59,715 nucleotides of DNA from an uncultured Bacteroidia bacterium (GTDB taxonomy: Bacteria > Bacteroidota > Bacteroidia > Bacteroidales > UBA932), in assembly GCA_902784435.1 (NCBI GenBank), contig CACZUR010000013.1, positions 1 to 59,715 of the forward strand, given 5' to 3'. The notes under the pieces are model-generated. The model saw only the letters and a list, made by a program, of their open reading frames with translations, did not search any database and was not told where the DNA came from. The translations under genes were made by a program, and so were the position numbers. Shown piece after piece: positions 22,262 to 32,265 of this stretch (the stretch's first letter is position 1; each line of letters starts with the position of its first letter).

Positions 22262-24246
22262 AGCTGGTTCTCCTTGTCGCAGTAGCGGGGAATGACGCCG
22301 TAGGCTTCCTCCACGCCCAGTTCCCCGGCGCGGGACAGGTCTATGCAGCCCTTTTCCTTGTCTTTCAGATAGATGAGCACCAGACCCCGGTTGAAGTAGG
22401 CGCTGCCCATCCAGGGATACAGCCGGATGGCCTTGTCGTAGCTTTCGATGGCCTGGACGAAGCGGGAACTGAGGCAGTACAGGTTGCCCAGGTTAAACTG
22501 GATATAGGGCAGCGACGGCAGGATCTGTGCAGCGGCCTCCATGTCCTCCAGGGCCTCGGAGTAGTCGTACTCCCGGGTAACCTGCTCCCGTACCCGGGCG
22601 CGGGTGTTTCCCTTGTCGTCCATGGTCAGGGTTTGCAGATTGGATTCGAACGAGGCGATGAAATCGATCATCTCGGCCCGCAGGACACCCCGGTTCATCA
22701 GGTAGAACGCCTTGTAGTAGGCCGAATAAGGGTTTTCCTCGGTCCCGTCCACGGCATCGGAGAAATGCTGCAGCGCCTGCGAATACTGCTTCAGGCCCAT
22801 GTCCTGCAGTCCCTGGAAGAAGGGGGCCTCCACCGTCTGCGAAAGCTGGGCCGATGTCACCGGCAGCTCGGGAGCGCCTTCGGTGACGGCGACGGGAAGC
22901 GGAGCCGCGGCCAGGAAGCCGTCCAGCAGACGGTTTTCGTAGCGGTGCTCCAGGGCGTAGTTGCCCACCGTCTCCCGCTCTGAGGTGACGGCGAAGCGGT
23001 ACAGCGGCTTCAGCTTGATGTCTACGTCGCGGTGGCGCAGCATCTCGTTCTCGAAGCTGCCGCTGCGGGCAAAGTCGGCGTCCAGGGCCAGCAGGCCGCT
23101 GTATTTGCGCGTGGTATCGGAGAAGTCGGCGCCGCCGGCGGTGGCCTTCTCGTATTCCGTCACCTTGGCACGGGCGGTCCGGTAATCTTCCCGGGAAGCG
23201 CGGGTCATGCCCATCTGCAGTTCCACGTAGGCCCGGTTCATATAGGCCTTGGCAAAGTCCGGATACAGTTCGATGGCTTTGTTGTAATCTGCCAGGGCGT
23301 CGTCCCAGCGCTGCATTTCGATAAAGAAGCCCGCCCGGTTGAAATAGGCCAGCACATTGCCGGGGTTGATGGCGATGACGCGGTCCATGTCGGAGAGGGC
23401 GCCCTCGTAGTCTCCCACCTGTGCCTGCAGCAAAGAGCGGTTATACAGGGTGAGGGCGTTGCCCGGTTCGTATTTGAGTACAGTGTTCAGGTCCCGCATG
23501 GCCTCCTGCAACTGCCCGGATTCCGAGCGCACCAGCGCCCGCTGGAAATAGGCCAGCGTGAGGGTGGAATCCAGTTCGATGGCCTTGTCCAGGTCCTGCA
23601 AAGCCTCCGGGAACTGCTTCCGGGCGGCCTTCAGGGTGCCGCGGCGGATGTAGCCTTCCGGCTCGAAGCGGTCCAGTTTGATGGCCCGGTTATAGTCTTC
23701 CAGCGCCTTGGTGGAGTCTCCCAGGTAAAGATAAGAAGCGCCTCGGTTCAGGTAGGAAGAAGGATCCTTGGGCTCCTGGCGGATGTATTTGTCGAAATCG
23801 GCCACGGCCCTCTCGAACTGCCGGCTCAGGAAATAGGTGACCCCGCGGGTAAAGTACAGCCCGGACGAGCCCGGGCGCAGTTCGATGGCCCGTTTCAGGT
23901 CATTCAGGGCATTGTCGTAATGGCCCGAACGGCTCTCCGTAATGGCACGGTAATGGTAACCGGAAGTGAAAACGGGGTTCAGCCGTACGGCCGTGGAGAA
24001 ATCGGCCTTGGCGCCCCGGATATCCCCCAGGTTATACTTGGCGATGCCCCGGTAGAAAAAAGTCCAATAATCCGTGGAGTCCAGCTGTGCCAGGACATTG
24101 AAATTGGCCACGGCTTCGCTCAGACGCCCTTCCTGCAGGGCCGTGCGCCCGCGGAAAGAGAAAACGTCTTTGTCATACTGGGCGTGGGCGCCGAGGGGCA
24201 GCAGCACGGCCAGGGAGAAAAGGATGCGGCGAAGGTGGTTTTTCAT
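22258..24246 (-). CDS. periplasmic tetratricopeptide-repeat protein
   Basis: 662 residues from the ATG at 24246 (MKNHLRRILFSLAVLLPLGAHAQ), chosen because it begins the signal peptide; upstream in-frame Met codons would disrupt it. The mature protein is a run of about ten TPR units (periodic 34-residue pattern such as YFNRAGFF, AYMNRAYVELQMG, SYLNRGASYLYLGDSTKALEDYNRAI), a central stretch without clear repeats (about 430-500) and a few further TPRs at the C-terminus. TPRs mediate protein-protein contacts, so it is likely a scaffold in the periplasm. It is translationally coupled to the WalJ-like hydrolase. Confidence 0.85.
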   Translation of the reverse strand: MKNHLRRILFSLAVLLPLGAHAQYDKDVFSFRGRTALQEGRLSEAVANFNVLAQLDSTDYWTFFYRGIAKYNLGDIRGAKADFSTAVRLNPVFTSGYHYRAITESRSGHYDNALNDLKRAIELRPGSSGLYFTRGVTYFLSRQFERAVADFDKYIRQEPKDPSSYLNRGASYLYLGDSTKALEDYNRAIKLDRFEPEGYIRRGTLKAARKQFPEALQDLDKAIELDSTLTLAYFQRALVRSESGQLQEAMRDLNTVLKYEPGNALTLYNRSLLQAQVGDYEGALSDMDRVIAINPGNVLAYFNRAGFFIEMQRWDDALADYNKAIELYPDFAKAYMNRAYVELQMGMTRASREDYRTARAKVTEYEKATAGGADFSDTTRKYSGLLALDADFARSGSFENEMLRHRDVDIKLKPLYRFAVTSERETVGNYALEHRYENRLLDGFLAAAPLPVAVTEGAPELPVTSAQLSQTVEAPFFQGLQDMGLKQYSQALQHFSDAVDGTEENPYSAYYKAFYLMNRGVLRAEMIDFIASFESNLQTLTMDDKGNTRARVREQVTREYDYSEALEDMEAAAQILPSLPYIQFNLGNLYCLSSRFVQAIESYDKAIRLYPWMGSAYFNRGLVLIYLKDKEKGCIDLSRAGELGVEEAYGVIPRYCDKENQL

Positions 24247-24269
24247 CAAAAAAATTTCCATTTCAGCCA

Positions 24270-24286
24270 CGAAATAGCTAATTTCG
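24270..24286. promoter_or_regulatory. palindrome between divergent TPR and M28-like genes
   Basis: A 17-nt near-palindrome (CGAAATAGCTAATTTCG) lies midway between the two divergent starts. Each arm resembles a degenerate -7 box (TAATTTCG on plus, TATTTCG on minus), so it may be a shared bidirectional promoter or an operator. Confidence 0.4.
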
Positions 24287-24292
24287 CGCCAA

Positions 24293-25282
24293 ATGACAAA
24301 GTTAATAAAAATTATTATCATATCCTTGCTGGCCTGCGTGCCGGCGGGGGCGCAGGGGGTCCGGTATACCATCAGTCCCGTGAACGCGGACCAGGTGCTG
24401 GACAAAGCGCAGATCCAGGCCGATGTAGAATATCTTTGCAACCCGTCCCTGGGCGGACGCGCCACCGCCACGGAAGGCGGCCGGGCGGCGGCCTCCTGGC
24501 TGGAAGGAAATTTCCGGGTACTGGGCCTGCAGCCGCTGAGCGGGGCCTGGCTGCACGGTTTTTCCACCCCGGACGGCCTGGCCCGCAACGTGATGGGACT
24601 CATTCCCGGCAGCGCTTTCCCCTCCCGTTACATCATCCTGATGGCCCACTACGACAACCTGGGGACGCTCAACGGCACCTTCTATCCCGGGGCCGACAGC
24701 AACGCTTCGGGCGTGGCGGCCCTCCTGCAACTGGCCCGGATGGTTACGCACATGAACACCTGCCGGAAAATCTATCGGCACGGGCTCATCGTCGTAGCCC
24801 TGGATGCCAAGGAGAAGAACCAGGCCGGCGCCGTGGAGCTGTGGCGCCAGATTTCCTCCGGCAAACTCCTGGATCCGGTTTCGGGACAGCCCGTCACCCC
24901 GTCCCAGATTTCCCTGGTAGTGAACCTGGACCAGCTGGGCGCTACGCTGGCTCCCCTCACGAAAGACCATCCCCGCTATCTGATGATGTTGTCGGAGGCC
25001 TCCACCGGCCGTCAGGGCACCCTGCAGAACGTCAATAAACTTGCCGGCTTCGGCCTGGAGCTCGCTTTCGACTATTACGGCAGCAAGGACTTCACCCGGC
25101 TTTTCTACCGGCGCATCTGCGACCAGCGCGTATTCCTGGAAAACGGCATTCCCGCCGTCATGTTCACTTCCGGCATCACCCTCCTGAACAACAAGCCCGC
25201 AGACGTTCCCTCGTCGCTGGACTACGACGTGCTCAAAGACCGCACCCGCCTCATTTTCTACTGGTTAGACAGCGTCCTGTAG
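24293..25282 (+). CDS. M28-family peptidase-like protein, probably inactive
   Basis: 329 residues with a signal peptide (MTKLIKIIIISLLACVPAGAQ). The fold follows M28 aminopeptidases: LMAHYDNLG and GADSNASG keep the first zinc His and bridging Asp, and VVNLDQLG keeps a later Asp. The catalytic pair normally GEE reads DAKEKN (base Glu replaced by Lys), the SDH motif reads CDQ, and the region of the last zinc ligand (normally YHTP) reads NNKPAD. So a zinc peptidase mechanism is unlikely. It is divergent from the TPR gene. It may be a binding protein; the ligand is unknown. Confidence 0.8.
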   Translation: MTKLIKIIIISLLACVPAGAQGVRYTISPVNADQVLDKAQIQADVEYLCNPSLGGRATATEGGRAAASWLEGNFRVLGLQPLSGAWLHGFSTPDGLARNVMGLIPGSAFPSRYIILMAHYDNLGTLNGTFYPGADSNASGVAALLQLARMVTHMNTCRKIYRHGLIVVALDAKEKNQAGAVELWRQISSGKLLDPVSGQPVTPSQISLVVNLDQLGATLAPLTKDHPRYLMMLSEASTGRQGTLQNVNKLAGFGLELAFDYYGSKDFTRLFYRRICDQRVFLENGIPAVMFTSGITLLNNKPADVPSSLDYDVLKDRTRLIFYWLDSVL

Positions 25283-25303
25283 GTGTATTTCGGCAAAAAG
25301 TAG

Positions 25304-25311
25304 TATCTTTG
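25304..25311 (+). promoter_or_regulatory. -7 promoter box of the envelope operon
   Basis: TATCTTTG ends 6 nt before the ATG at 25318. It would drive the MsbA-like, VanZ-like and amidase genes. Confidence 0.6.
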
Positions 25312-25317
25312 TAAGAT

Positions 25318-27171
25318 ATGCTTAAAGAATTCTCCAAACTCATGAGGCAATACGCCTCTCCCTATAAAGGGCACATGACGGGCGCGGTGGTCCTGAACAT
25401 CCTGAGCGCGGTGTTCAACATCTTCTCCTTCGCCGTCCTGGTGCCCCTGCTGCAAATCCTGTTCAAGGTGAACGACACCGTATACGAATTCATTCCCTGG
25501 GGCAGTGAAGGCACGTTCAAGGACATCCTCATCAACAATTTCTACTATTACGTGGCCCATTTCGCCGCCACGCACGGGGCCGCCAACACGCTCATGGCCC
25601 TCGCCGGAGTGATGATTGTGTTCACCGCCCTCAAGACCAGCTGCTACTTCGGCTCCAACGCCATCATGATTCCCATCTCCACGGGCATCGTGAAAGAAAT
25701 CCGCTGCCGCATCTACAACAAGATCCTGCAGCTTCCCATCGGCTTTTTTACGGAAGAGCGCAAAGGCGACATCATCGCCCGCATCAGCGGAGACGTCTCG
25801 GAGGTGGAGAATTCCATCATCGCCAGCCTGTCGCTCCTGATCAAAGACCCCATCCTCATTGTCATCTACTTCGGCTTCCTCATCTACCTGAGCCCGGAAA
25901 TGATGGTGTTCACCCTGGTGTTCGCGCCGGCGTTCGTGTGGGTGATGGGCCTTATCGGCAAGCAGCTCAAGCGCAGCTCCCTGGAGGCGCAGGCCCTCTG
26001 GTCCGACACCATGAGCCAGGTGGACGAGACGCTGGGCGGCCTGCGGGTAGTCAAAGCCTTCAATGCGGAAAAGAAAATGCGCAGCCGCTTCCACGAAATC
26101 ACCGACCGGATGCGCCGCAAGATTGCCCGCGTGAGCACCCGGCAGGCCCTGGCCCACCCCGTGAGCGAATTCCTGGGCACCGTCATGCTCATGATCGTGC
26201 TGTGCGTGGGCGGCGCCATGATCATCGGCGGGAAAAGCCTCATGGGCTCCGGCAAATTCATCGACGCACCCACTTTCATCTTCTTCCTGGTCATCCTGTA
26301 TTCGGTCATCGAGCCCATCAAGGAACTGTCAAAAGCCACCTACAGCGTACGCAAGGGCCTGGCGTCCATGGAACGCATCAACAAAATCCTGGAGGCCCGG
26401 AATCCCATCCAGGATCCGGAGCAGCCGCAAGCGCTCACGGCGTTCCGGGAGAGCATCCGCTTCAACGACGTCTGCTTCAGCTACGAAAACGGGAAGCAGG
26501 TGCTCAGCCACATCGACCTGGAAATTCCCCGCGGCCGCATGATTGCCATCGTGGGAGAATCCGGAGCCGGGAAATCTACCCTGGTAGACCTCATCCCCCG
26601 CTTCTGGGATGTCACTTCCGGCAGCATCACCCTGGACGGGAAAGACCTCCGGGACGTGGCGGTCAAGGACCTCCGGGCCCTGATGGGCAATGTGAATCAG
26701 GACCCTATCCTGTTCAACGACACCATTTTCAACAACATCGCCTTCGGCGTGGAAAACGCCACCCTGGAGCAGGTGGTGGCAGCGGCCAAGATTGCCAATG
26801 CCCACGAGTTCATCATGGAGAAAGAAGAAGGCTACCAGACCAATATCGGAGACCGCGGGGCCAAACTCTCGGGCGGGCAGCGCCAGCGCCTGTCCATCGC
26901 CCGCGCCATCCTGAAGAACCCGCCCATCCTCATCCTGGACGAGGCCACGGCCAGCCTGGACACCGAGAGCGAGCGCATGGTGCAGGACGCCCTGGACCGC
27001 CTCATGTCCAGCCGCACCACCATCGCCATCGCCCATCGGCTTTCCACCATCAAGAATGCCGATGAGATTATCGTGATGCACGAAGGCCGCATCGTGGAGC
27101 GCGGCCGCCACGAGGAACTGATTGCCCTGGGCGGCTATTACAAGAAACTGAACGACATGCAGTCGCTATGA
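25318..27171 (+). CDS. MsbA-like ABC exporter
   Basis: 617 residues, an ABC half-transporter with an N-terminal six-helix membrane domain (about 1-340) and a C-terminal ATPase. Walker A GESGAGKSTLVDL (about 420), the ABC signature LSGGQRQRLSIARAIL (about 518-533) and Walker B ILILDEATASLD are complete. It resembles MsbA/LolA-type lipid flippases in length and architecture; MsbA moves lipid A-core across the inner membrane. The next gene overlaps by 4 nt (ATGA). Lipid A export is the most likely role, but a peptide or drug exporter cannot be excluded. Confidence 0.88.
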   Translation: MLKEFSKLMRQYASPYKGHMTGAVVLNILSAVFNIFSFAVLVPLLQILFKVNDTVYEFIPWGSEGTFKDILINNFYYYVAHFAATHGAANTLMALAGVMIVFTALKTSCYFGSNAIMIPISTGIVKEIRCRIYNKILQLPIGFFTEERKGDIIARISGDVSEVENSIIASLSLLIKDPILIVIYFGFLIYLSPEMMVFTLVFAPAFVWVMGLIGKQLKRSSLEAQALWSDTMSQVDETLGGLRVVKAFNAEKKMRSRFHEITDRMRRKIARVSTRQALAHPVSEFLGTVMLMIVLCVGGAMIIGGKSLMGSGKFIDAPTFIFFLVILYSVIEPIKELSKATYSVRKGLASMERINKILEARNPIQDPEQPQALTAFRESIRFNDVCFSYENGKQVLSHIDLEIPRGRMIAIVGESGAGKSTLVDLIPRFWDVTSGSITLDGKDLRDVAVKDLRALMGNVNQDPILFNDTIFNNIAFGVENATLEQVVAAAKIANAHEFIMEKEEGYQTNIGDRGAKLSGGQRQRLSIARAILKNPPILILDEATASLDTESERMVQDALDRLMSSRTTIAIAHRLSTIKNADEIIVMHEGRIVERGRHEELIALGGYYKKLNDMQSL

Positions 27172-27569
27172 CCCAAGGCAAGAGAATCGCTTTCAGGATC
27201 CTGTTTTTCCTGTATGTCGCCGCCGTGCTGCTGCTGTGCTTCGGCCGCTTTGACAATGCTCCCTCCGTGGCAAAGACCCTCCTGGGCATTCCCACGGACA
27301 AGGTCGTGCATTTTGTCATGTTTTTCCCCTTCCCCATCCTGGCGTTCCTGGCCTTCGACCAGTTCACGGACAGCATCAAATCCAGTCTGCTCTTTACCGG
27401 TGCCACTTTCTTAGTAGGCATCCTGCTGGCCCTGGGAACGGAATGGGGCCAGGCCCACCTTACCCGGTACCGGAGCGGAGACGCCTGGGACTTGCTGGCC
27501 GACACCATCGCCCTCACCATCAGTTCCTTAATCGTTCTCTTCCGGGACATCTACAAACAGAAAAGATGA
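27168..27569 (+). CDS. VanZ-like small membrane protein
   Basis: 133 residues with about four membrane helices. The VanZ-like pattern includes DKVVHFVMFFPFPILAFLAF (the conserved Asp-Lys-xx-His-Phe) and LGTEWGQAHLTRYRSGDAWDLLADT. The role of VanZ proteins is unclear; some confer low-level teicoplanin resistance and most are of unknown function. It overlaps the ABC exporter by 4 nt and the following amidase gene by 4 nt (both ATGA), so all three are translationally coupled. Confidence 0.82.
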   Translation: MTQGKRIAFRILFFLYVAAVLLLCFGRFDNAPSVAKTLLGIPTDKVVHFVMFFPFPILAFLAFDQFTDSIKSSLLFTGATFLVGILLALGTEWGQAHLTRYRSGDAWDLLADTIALTISSLIVLFRDIYKQKR

Positions 27570-30496
27570 AGCGAAGCCTCCTCCTTTCCCTGATACTGGC
27601 CATCCTCACAAGCCTTCCGCTTGCCGCACAGGGGCCCCGCGCCCGCGACTTCCGCGCCGCCTCCGATTCCCTTCAGCAGCGCCTGCTGCGCAAAACCGGT
27701 GTCAAAAGCGCCTTCAAGCTGGATCGGGTGGTATCCCGGGGGAAGGTGCTGGACTTCTATTTTTCGCAGAATGCATCGGCATTCCCTTTCCGGCAGGGAG
27801 ACGATGCCTGGTTCCGGGAACAGCTCCAGACGCTGGCCCAGGACAAGTTGAAAGGCTATGAACTGGGGCACATCTACGCCGGTAAACAATTGCTGGAAGA
27901 ACTGCCCATGCCCGCGCTGGGCAACAACGGCAAGCCCCTTTCCAACAGCCTCCGCGTAGACGATCCCCGCCGGCAGGGCGCCCCGCTGGTGCAGGGAAAG
28001 GATATCTGGCCCAAGGGACTGAGCGGGCGGCACATTGCGCTCTGGCAGAGCCACGGCTATTATTGGGAGCAGGAAAACGACCGCTGGGAATGGCAGCGCT
28101 CGCCCAACAACCGCACCGTGGAGGACATCTATACCCAGAGTTACGTACTGCCTTTCCTGATGCCCATGCTGGAGCATGCCGGCGCCGTGGTCATCTGTCC
28201 CCGGGAGCGGGATCCCCAGCCCTACGAAGTGGTGTGCGACAACGACGAGGCCTTCCCCGGGCAGCGCAAAGGCCTCCTTCGCCGGAAAGGTCAATACCTG
28301 GAAAACGGGCGCTGGAGCAGCGCCGGGACCGGTTTTGCCGATGCCCGTGAGGTGTACCGGGGTCAGGAGAATCCCTTCACGATGGGGACGGCCCGCCAGG
28401 CGGAAACCGTCACGGACGGAGACCCCAGGGCGGTTGCCCAGTGGCGGCCCGATATCCCCGAAAAAGGCGAATATGCCGTATACGTATCTTACAAGACGCT
28501 GAAAAACAGCACCGACGACGCCCGTTACTTCGTGCATCACCTGGGCGGGGAAACCCTTCTGCATGTGAACCAGCGCATGAGCGGAGGCACCTGGGTGTAT
28601 CTGGGGACCTTCCCCTTCGCCAAAGGGACGGAAGGCTATGTGGAACTCACCAACCGCAGTTCATCGGCCGGAGTGATTACGGCCGATGCCGTCCGTTTCG
28701 GCGGTGGCATGGGCAAGGTGGAACGCGGCGGGGAAACCTCCGGGATGCCGGCCTTCGTCGAGGGCGCCGTGTACAACATGCAGTACGGCGGCGTGGACCT
28801 GAGCCTGCTGGAAGACTGGAGCGACGAATATACCAAGGACTACGCCGGACGGGGCAAATGGGTGCAGCTGATGAGCGGCGGTTCCCGCGTGAATCCCGAC
28901 GCCCAGGGGAAACGCATCCCCGTAGACCTTTCCCTGGCCTGGCACTCCGATGCCGGTATCACGCCCAACGACAGCATCATCGGCACGCTGGCCATCTATA
29001 CGCGCCTGGCGGAGGGAAAAGACATCCTGCCCAACGGGGAAAGCCGCATGAACGGCCGCCTGCTCTGCGACCTGGTGCAGACGCAGATTACGGACGATAT
29101 CCGGGCATTGTACGAACCCCAGTGGACCCGCCGGCAGCTCTGGGACCGTTCCTACAGCGAAAGCCGCACCACCGCGGTTCCCGGCATGCTGCTGGAGCTC
29201 CTGTCCCATCTGAACTTTGCCGATATGCGCTACGGCCTGGACCCTTCGTTCCGTTTTACGGCCGCCCGTTCCGTATACAAAGGTATCCTGAAGTACCTGA
29301 GCGCCCGATACGGCTGTGCCTATGCGGTGCAGCCCCTGCCGGTGCACGCCTTCAGCGTTTCGCTCCAAGACGGCAAGGCCGTACTTTCCTGGCAGCCCAC
29401 GGAAGACCCGCTGGAGCCTACGGCAGTTCCTTCGTACTACCGCGTGTACACCCGTGTGGGAGACGGCGGCTTCGACGCAGGCTATGACGTGGACACCAAC
29501 GGCTGCACCCTTCCGCTGGAAGAAGGGCAGTTGTACAGTTTCCGGGTTACGGCCTGCAACCAGGGCGGCGAGGGTTTCCCCTCCGAGATCCTGTCGGCCG
29601 GATACCCTTCGGTCAGTGCCCGGAAAGTGCTGGTAGTCAATAATTTTACCCGGGTATCGGCCCCCTCCTGGTTTGACACGCCGGAGTATGCCGGCTTTAC
29701 CGACGAACTGGACAGCGGCGTCCCGTGGGGGCAGGACATCCTGTTCGCGGGAAGCGTGAACCAGTACCGGCGCAGCGCAGAATGGACCGACGACGACAAT
29801 CCCGGCTTTGCGGGCACCTACCTGGAGCACTGCGGGGAACGGATTGCGGGCAACACCTTCGACTTTACGGCGCAGCACGGCGCGGCCCTTCTGAAAGCCG
29901 GTTTTGCGTTGGAATCCAGCAGCGCCGAGGCCTTCCACGGCGTTTCCGATGCCTTTGCCCTGGACCTGGTCTGCGGCAAACAGATCACCACCCGCGTGGG
30001 CCGCGGCGCCGTCCCGGACCGCCACACGGTCTTCACGGACTCCCTCCAGACGGCCCTGCGGCGCTTCACGGCGGCCGGGGGCAGCGTGCTCCTGTCAGGC
30101 TCCTATATCGGCACGGATGCCTGGGACACCATCTATCCGGGGATAAAGCGGGCTTCGGAGGGCACGCGGAGCTTTGTGAAAGAGGTGCTGGGCTACCAGT
30201 TCCTGACCAACTTCCCGGACCGTTCCGGTACCGTACTCCCCTCCCGCGGCAGCACCCTGCCCACAGCCACCTACAACCGCGAATGGTCTTCCCGCATTTA
30301 CCGTGTAGAGAACCCCGACGGGATTAAACCCGCCGACAAAAAGGGCTCGGTGCTCATGTATTACAAGGGTTCCCGCATCCCCGCCGCCACCTGGTTCGAC
30401 GCCCCCTCCGGCTACCATGTGGCCGCCTTCGGCTTTCCGCTGGAAACCAGCCCGCAACTGGAGGTGATTCTGAAGACCGTCCTGCAGAAGTTCTGA
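27566..30496 (+). CDS. secreted amidase-like protein with golvesin domain
   Basis: 976 residues from the ATG at 27566 (MKRSLLLSLILAILTSLPLAAQ); the reading frame stays open upstream, but this start gives a signal peptide and a 4-nt coupling to the VanZ-like gene. The N-terminal half resembles the Amidase_3 fold, with IALWQSHGYYW, EDIYTQSYVLPFLMPMLEHAGAVVI and LAWHSDAGI in the places of the usual zinc motifs. A golvesin-like/xanthan-lyase-type beta domain is inserted (about 285-390: QWRPDIPEKGEYAVYVSY ... FGGG), followed by an FN3-like segment (about 600-680) and a C-terminal alpha/beta domain. It probably acts on peptidoglycan or surface glycan. Its exact bond and the C-terminal function are unknown. 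Confidence 0.75.
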   Translation: MKRSLLLSLILAILTSLPLAAQGPRARDFRAASDSLQQRLLRKTGVKSAFKLDRVVSRGKVLDFYFSQNASAFPFRQGDDAWFREQLQTLAQDKLKGYELGHIYAGKQLLEELPMPALGNNGKPLSNSLRVDDPRRQGAPLVQGKDIWPKGLSGRHIALWQSHGYYWEQENDRWEWQRSPNNRTVEDIYTQSYVLPFLMPMLEHAGAVVICPRERDPQPYEVVCDNDEAFPGQRKGLLRRKGQYLENGRWSSAGTGFADAREVYRGQENPFTMGTARQAETVTDGDPRAVAQWRPDIPEKGEYAVYVSYKTLKNSTDDARYFVHHLGGETLLHVNQRMSGGTWVYLGTFPFAKGTEGYVELTNRSSSAGVITADAVRFGGGMGKVERGGETSGMPAFVEGAVYNMQYGGVDLSLLEDWSDEYTKDYAGRGKWVQLMSGGSRVNPDAQGKRIPVDLSLAWHSDAGITPNDSIIGTLAIYTRLAEGKDILPNGESRMNGRLLCDLVQTQITDDIRALYEPQWTRRQLWDRSYSESRTTAVPGMLLELLSHLNFADMRYGLDPSFRFTAARSVYKGILKYLSARYGCAYAVQPLPVHAFSVSLQDGKAVLSWQPTEDPLEPTAVPSYYRVYTRVGDGGFDAGYDVDTNGCTLPLEEGQLYSFRVTACNQGGEGFPSEILSAGYPSVSARKVLVVNNFTRVSAPSWFDTPEYAGFTDELDSGVPWGQDILFAGSVNQYRRSAEWTDDDNPGFAGTYLEHCGERIAGNTFDFTAQHGAALLKAGFALESSSAEAFHGVSDAFALDLVCGKQITTRVGRGAVPDRHTVFTDSLQTALRRFTAAGGSVLLSGSYIGTDAWDTIYPGIKRASEGTRSFVKEVLGYQFLTNFPDRSGTVLPSRGSTLPTATYNREWSSRIYRVENPDGIKPADKKGSVLMYYKGSRIPAATWFDAPSGYHVAAFGFPLETSPQLEVILKTVLQKF

Positions 30497-30534
30497 ATTC
30501 TCGGTGGGTTTTCAGACGCAACCCGTATCGGACC

Positions 30535-32265
30535 TTACATCCGTTCCGGGAGTTCGATGCCCAGGAGGCCCATGGCGGAGCGCAGCGTGCGGGCCAGGGT
30601 GGCGATCAGGGCCAGGCGGTACTTCAGGACGGCCGGGTCTTCTTCCTTGAGGATGGGCGTGTCGTGGTAGTACTGGTTGAACTCCTTGGCCAGGTCATAG
30701 GCATAGTTGGCGATGACGGCGGGGCTCAGGGCGGCGCCGGCTTCGGCCACCTTGCCGGGATACAGGCCCAGCAGTTTCACGAGGCGTATCTCCTTGGCCG
30801 AAGGCTGTGCATCGGCCCGGATATCCTCGGGGCCGAAGGCAAGCGTAGCTTTGCGCAGGATGCTGCAGATGCGGGCGTGGGTATACTGGATGAAAGGGCC
30901 GGTGTTGCCGTTGAAGTCGATGGATTCCTTGGGGTTGAAGAGCATGGTCTTCTTGGGATCCACCTTGATAATGAAGTACTTCAGGGCCCCCAGGCCGATC
31001 ATGTGGTACAGGCGCTCCTTCTCCTCTACGGAGATATCGGCCAGCTTGCCGCTTTCCTCGGAGGTCTTTTTGGCCTCTTCGTACATGCTCTGGATGAGGT
31101 CGTCGGCGTCTACCACCGTGCCCTCGCGGGATTTCATCTTGCCTTCCGGAAGTTCCACCATGCCGTAGGAGAGGTGGTAAATCTGCTTGGCCCAGTCGAA
31201 ACCCAGTTTCCCCAGGATGAGCTTGAGCACCTGGAAGTGATAATCCTGCTCGTTGCCCACCACATACACGTGGGAATCCAGGTTAAAGTTGGCAAAACGG
31301 CGTTCTGCGGTGCCCAGGTCCTGGGTGATGTACACGGAAGTGCCGTCGCCGCGGAGCACCAGCTTGCGGTCCAGGCCGTCGGCGGTGAGGTCGCACCACA
31401 CGCTGCCGTCCGGGTCTTTCACAAAAACGCCTTCCTGCAGGCCTTTCTGCACCAGTTCCTTGCCCAAGAGGTAGGTCTCGCTCTCGTGGTCTACCTGGTC
31501 GAAGGTGATGCCCAGGGCCTTGTAGGTTTCGTCGAAACCCTTGTACACCCAGCCGTTCATCATGGCCCAGAGCGCCCGCACGTGCGGGTCGTTCTGCTCC
31601 CACTGAACCAGCATCCTGTGCACATCGTCAATGACTTCCGGGTGCTCCTTCTCCATCTGGGCATAAGCCACGTAGCAGTCCCCTACCAGATGGTCTCCCT
31701 TCTTGCCGGTGCTCTCCGGGGTAGCGCCGTCAAAGAGCTTCTCCCAGGCGTACATGCTCTTGCAGATGTGTACGCCGCGGTCGTTTACGATGGTGCTCTT
31801 GATGACGGTGTTGCCGCAGGCCTTCAGGATACGGGAAACGCTGTCTCCCAGCAGGTTGTTGCGGATGTGGCCCAGGTGCAGGGGCTTGTTGGTGTTGGGG
31901 CTGGAGAACTCCACCATGATGCGCCGCCCGGTAGAGGGCAGCTGGCCGAAAGCCTCGTCCGAGGAAATGGCCTGCAGGGCTTCGTTCCAGTATACCGGCG
32001 AGAAACTCAGGTTCAGGAAACCCTTTACGCTGTTATACGCGGCGATTTCCGGAACATGCCCGACCAGCCACTCGCCGATGGCATTGCCGGTAACGTCCGG
32101 GGCCTGACGGGTGATTTTCAGGAGCGGGAAAGTGACCAGGGTATAGTCCCCTTCGAACTCCTTGCGGGTAACAGAAACCTGAAGTGACGTTTCCGCCACT
32201 TCAGTTCCGTAAATAGCTTGGATGGCCCTTGCGGCCTGCTGCTGGATAAAGGCTTCTGCTGTCAT
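30535..32265 (-). CDS. argS: arginyl-tRNA synthetase
   Basis: 576 residues, a typical class I ArgS. It shows the N-terminal Add1-like tRNA-binding domain (about 1-100), the HIGH-type motif [11 protein letters not shown] (near 130), a Rossmann core, the KMSK-like loop [10 protein letters not shown] (near 370) and the C-terminal DALR anticodon-binding domain (beginning near 460, ending [16 protein letters not shown]). It charges tRNA-Arg. Its ATG overlaps the rpoD stop by 4 nt, so it belongs to the degQ-rpoD-argS transcription unit. Confidence 0.95.
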   Translation of the reverse strand: MTAEAFIQQQAARAIQAIYGTEVAETSLQVSVTRKEFEGDYTLVTFPLLKITRQAPDVTGNAIGEWLVGHVPEIAAYNSVKGFLNLSFSPVYWNEALQAISSDEAFGQLPSTGRRIMVEFSSPNTNKPLHLGHIRNNLLGDSVSRILKACGNTVIKSTIVNDRGVHICKSMYAWEKLFDGATPESTGKKGDHLVGDCYVAYAQMEKEHPEVIDDVHRMLVQWEQNDPHVRALWAMMNGWVYKGFDETYKALGITFDQVDHESETYLLGKELVQKGLQEGVFVKDPDGSVWCDLTADGLDRKLVLRGDGTSVYITQDLGTAERRFANFNLDSHVYVVGNEQDYHFQVLKLILGKLGFDWAKQIYHLSYGMVELPEGKMKSREGTVVDADDLIQSMYEEAKKTSEESGKLADISVEEKERLYHMIGLGALKYFIIKVDPKKTMLFNPKESIDFNGNTGPFIQYTHARICSILRKATLAFGPEDIRADAQPSAKEIRLVKLLGLYPGKVAEAGAALSPAVIANYAYDLAKEFNQYYHDTPILKEEDPAVLKYRLALIATLARTLRSAMGLLGIELPERM

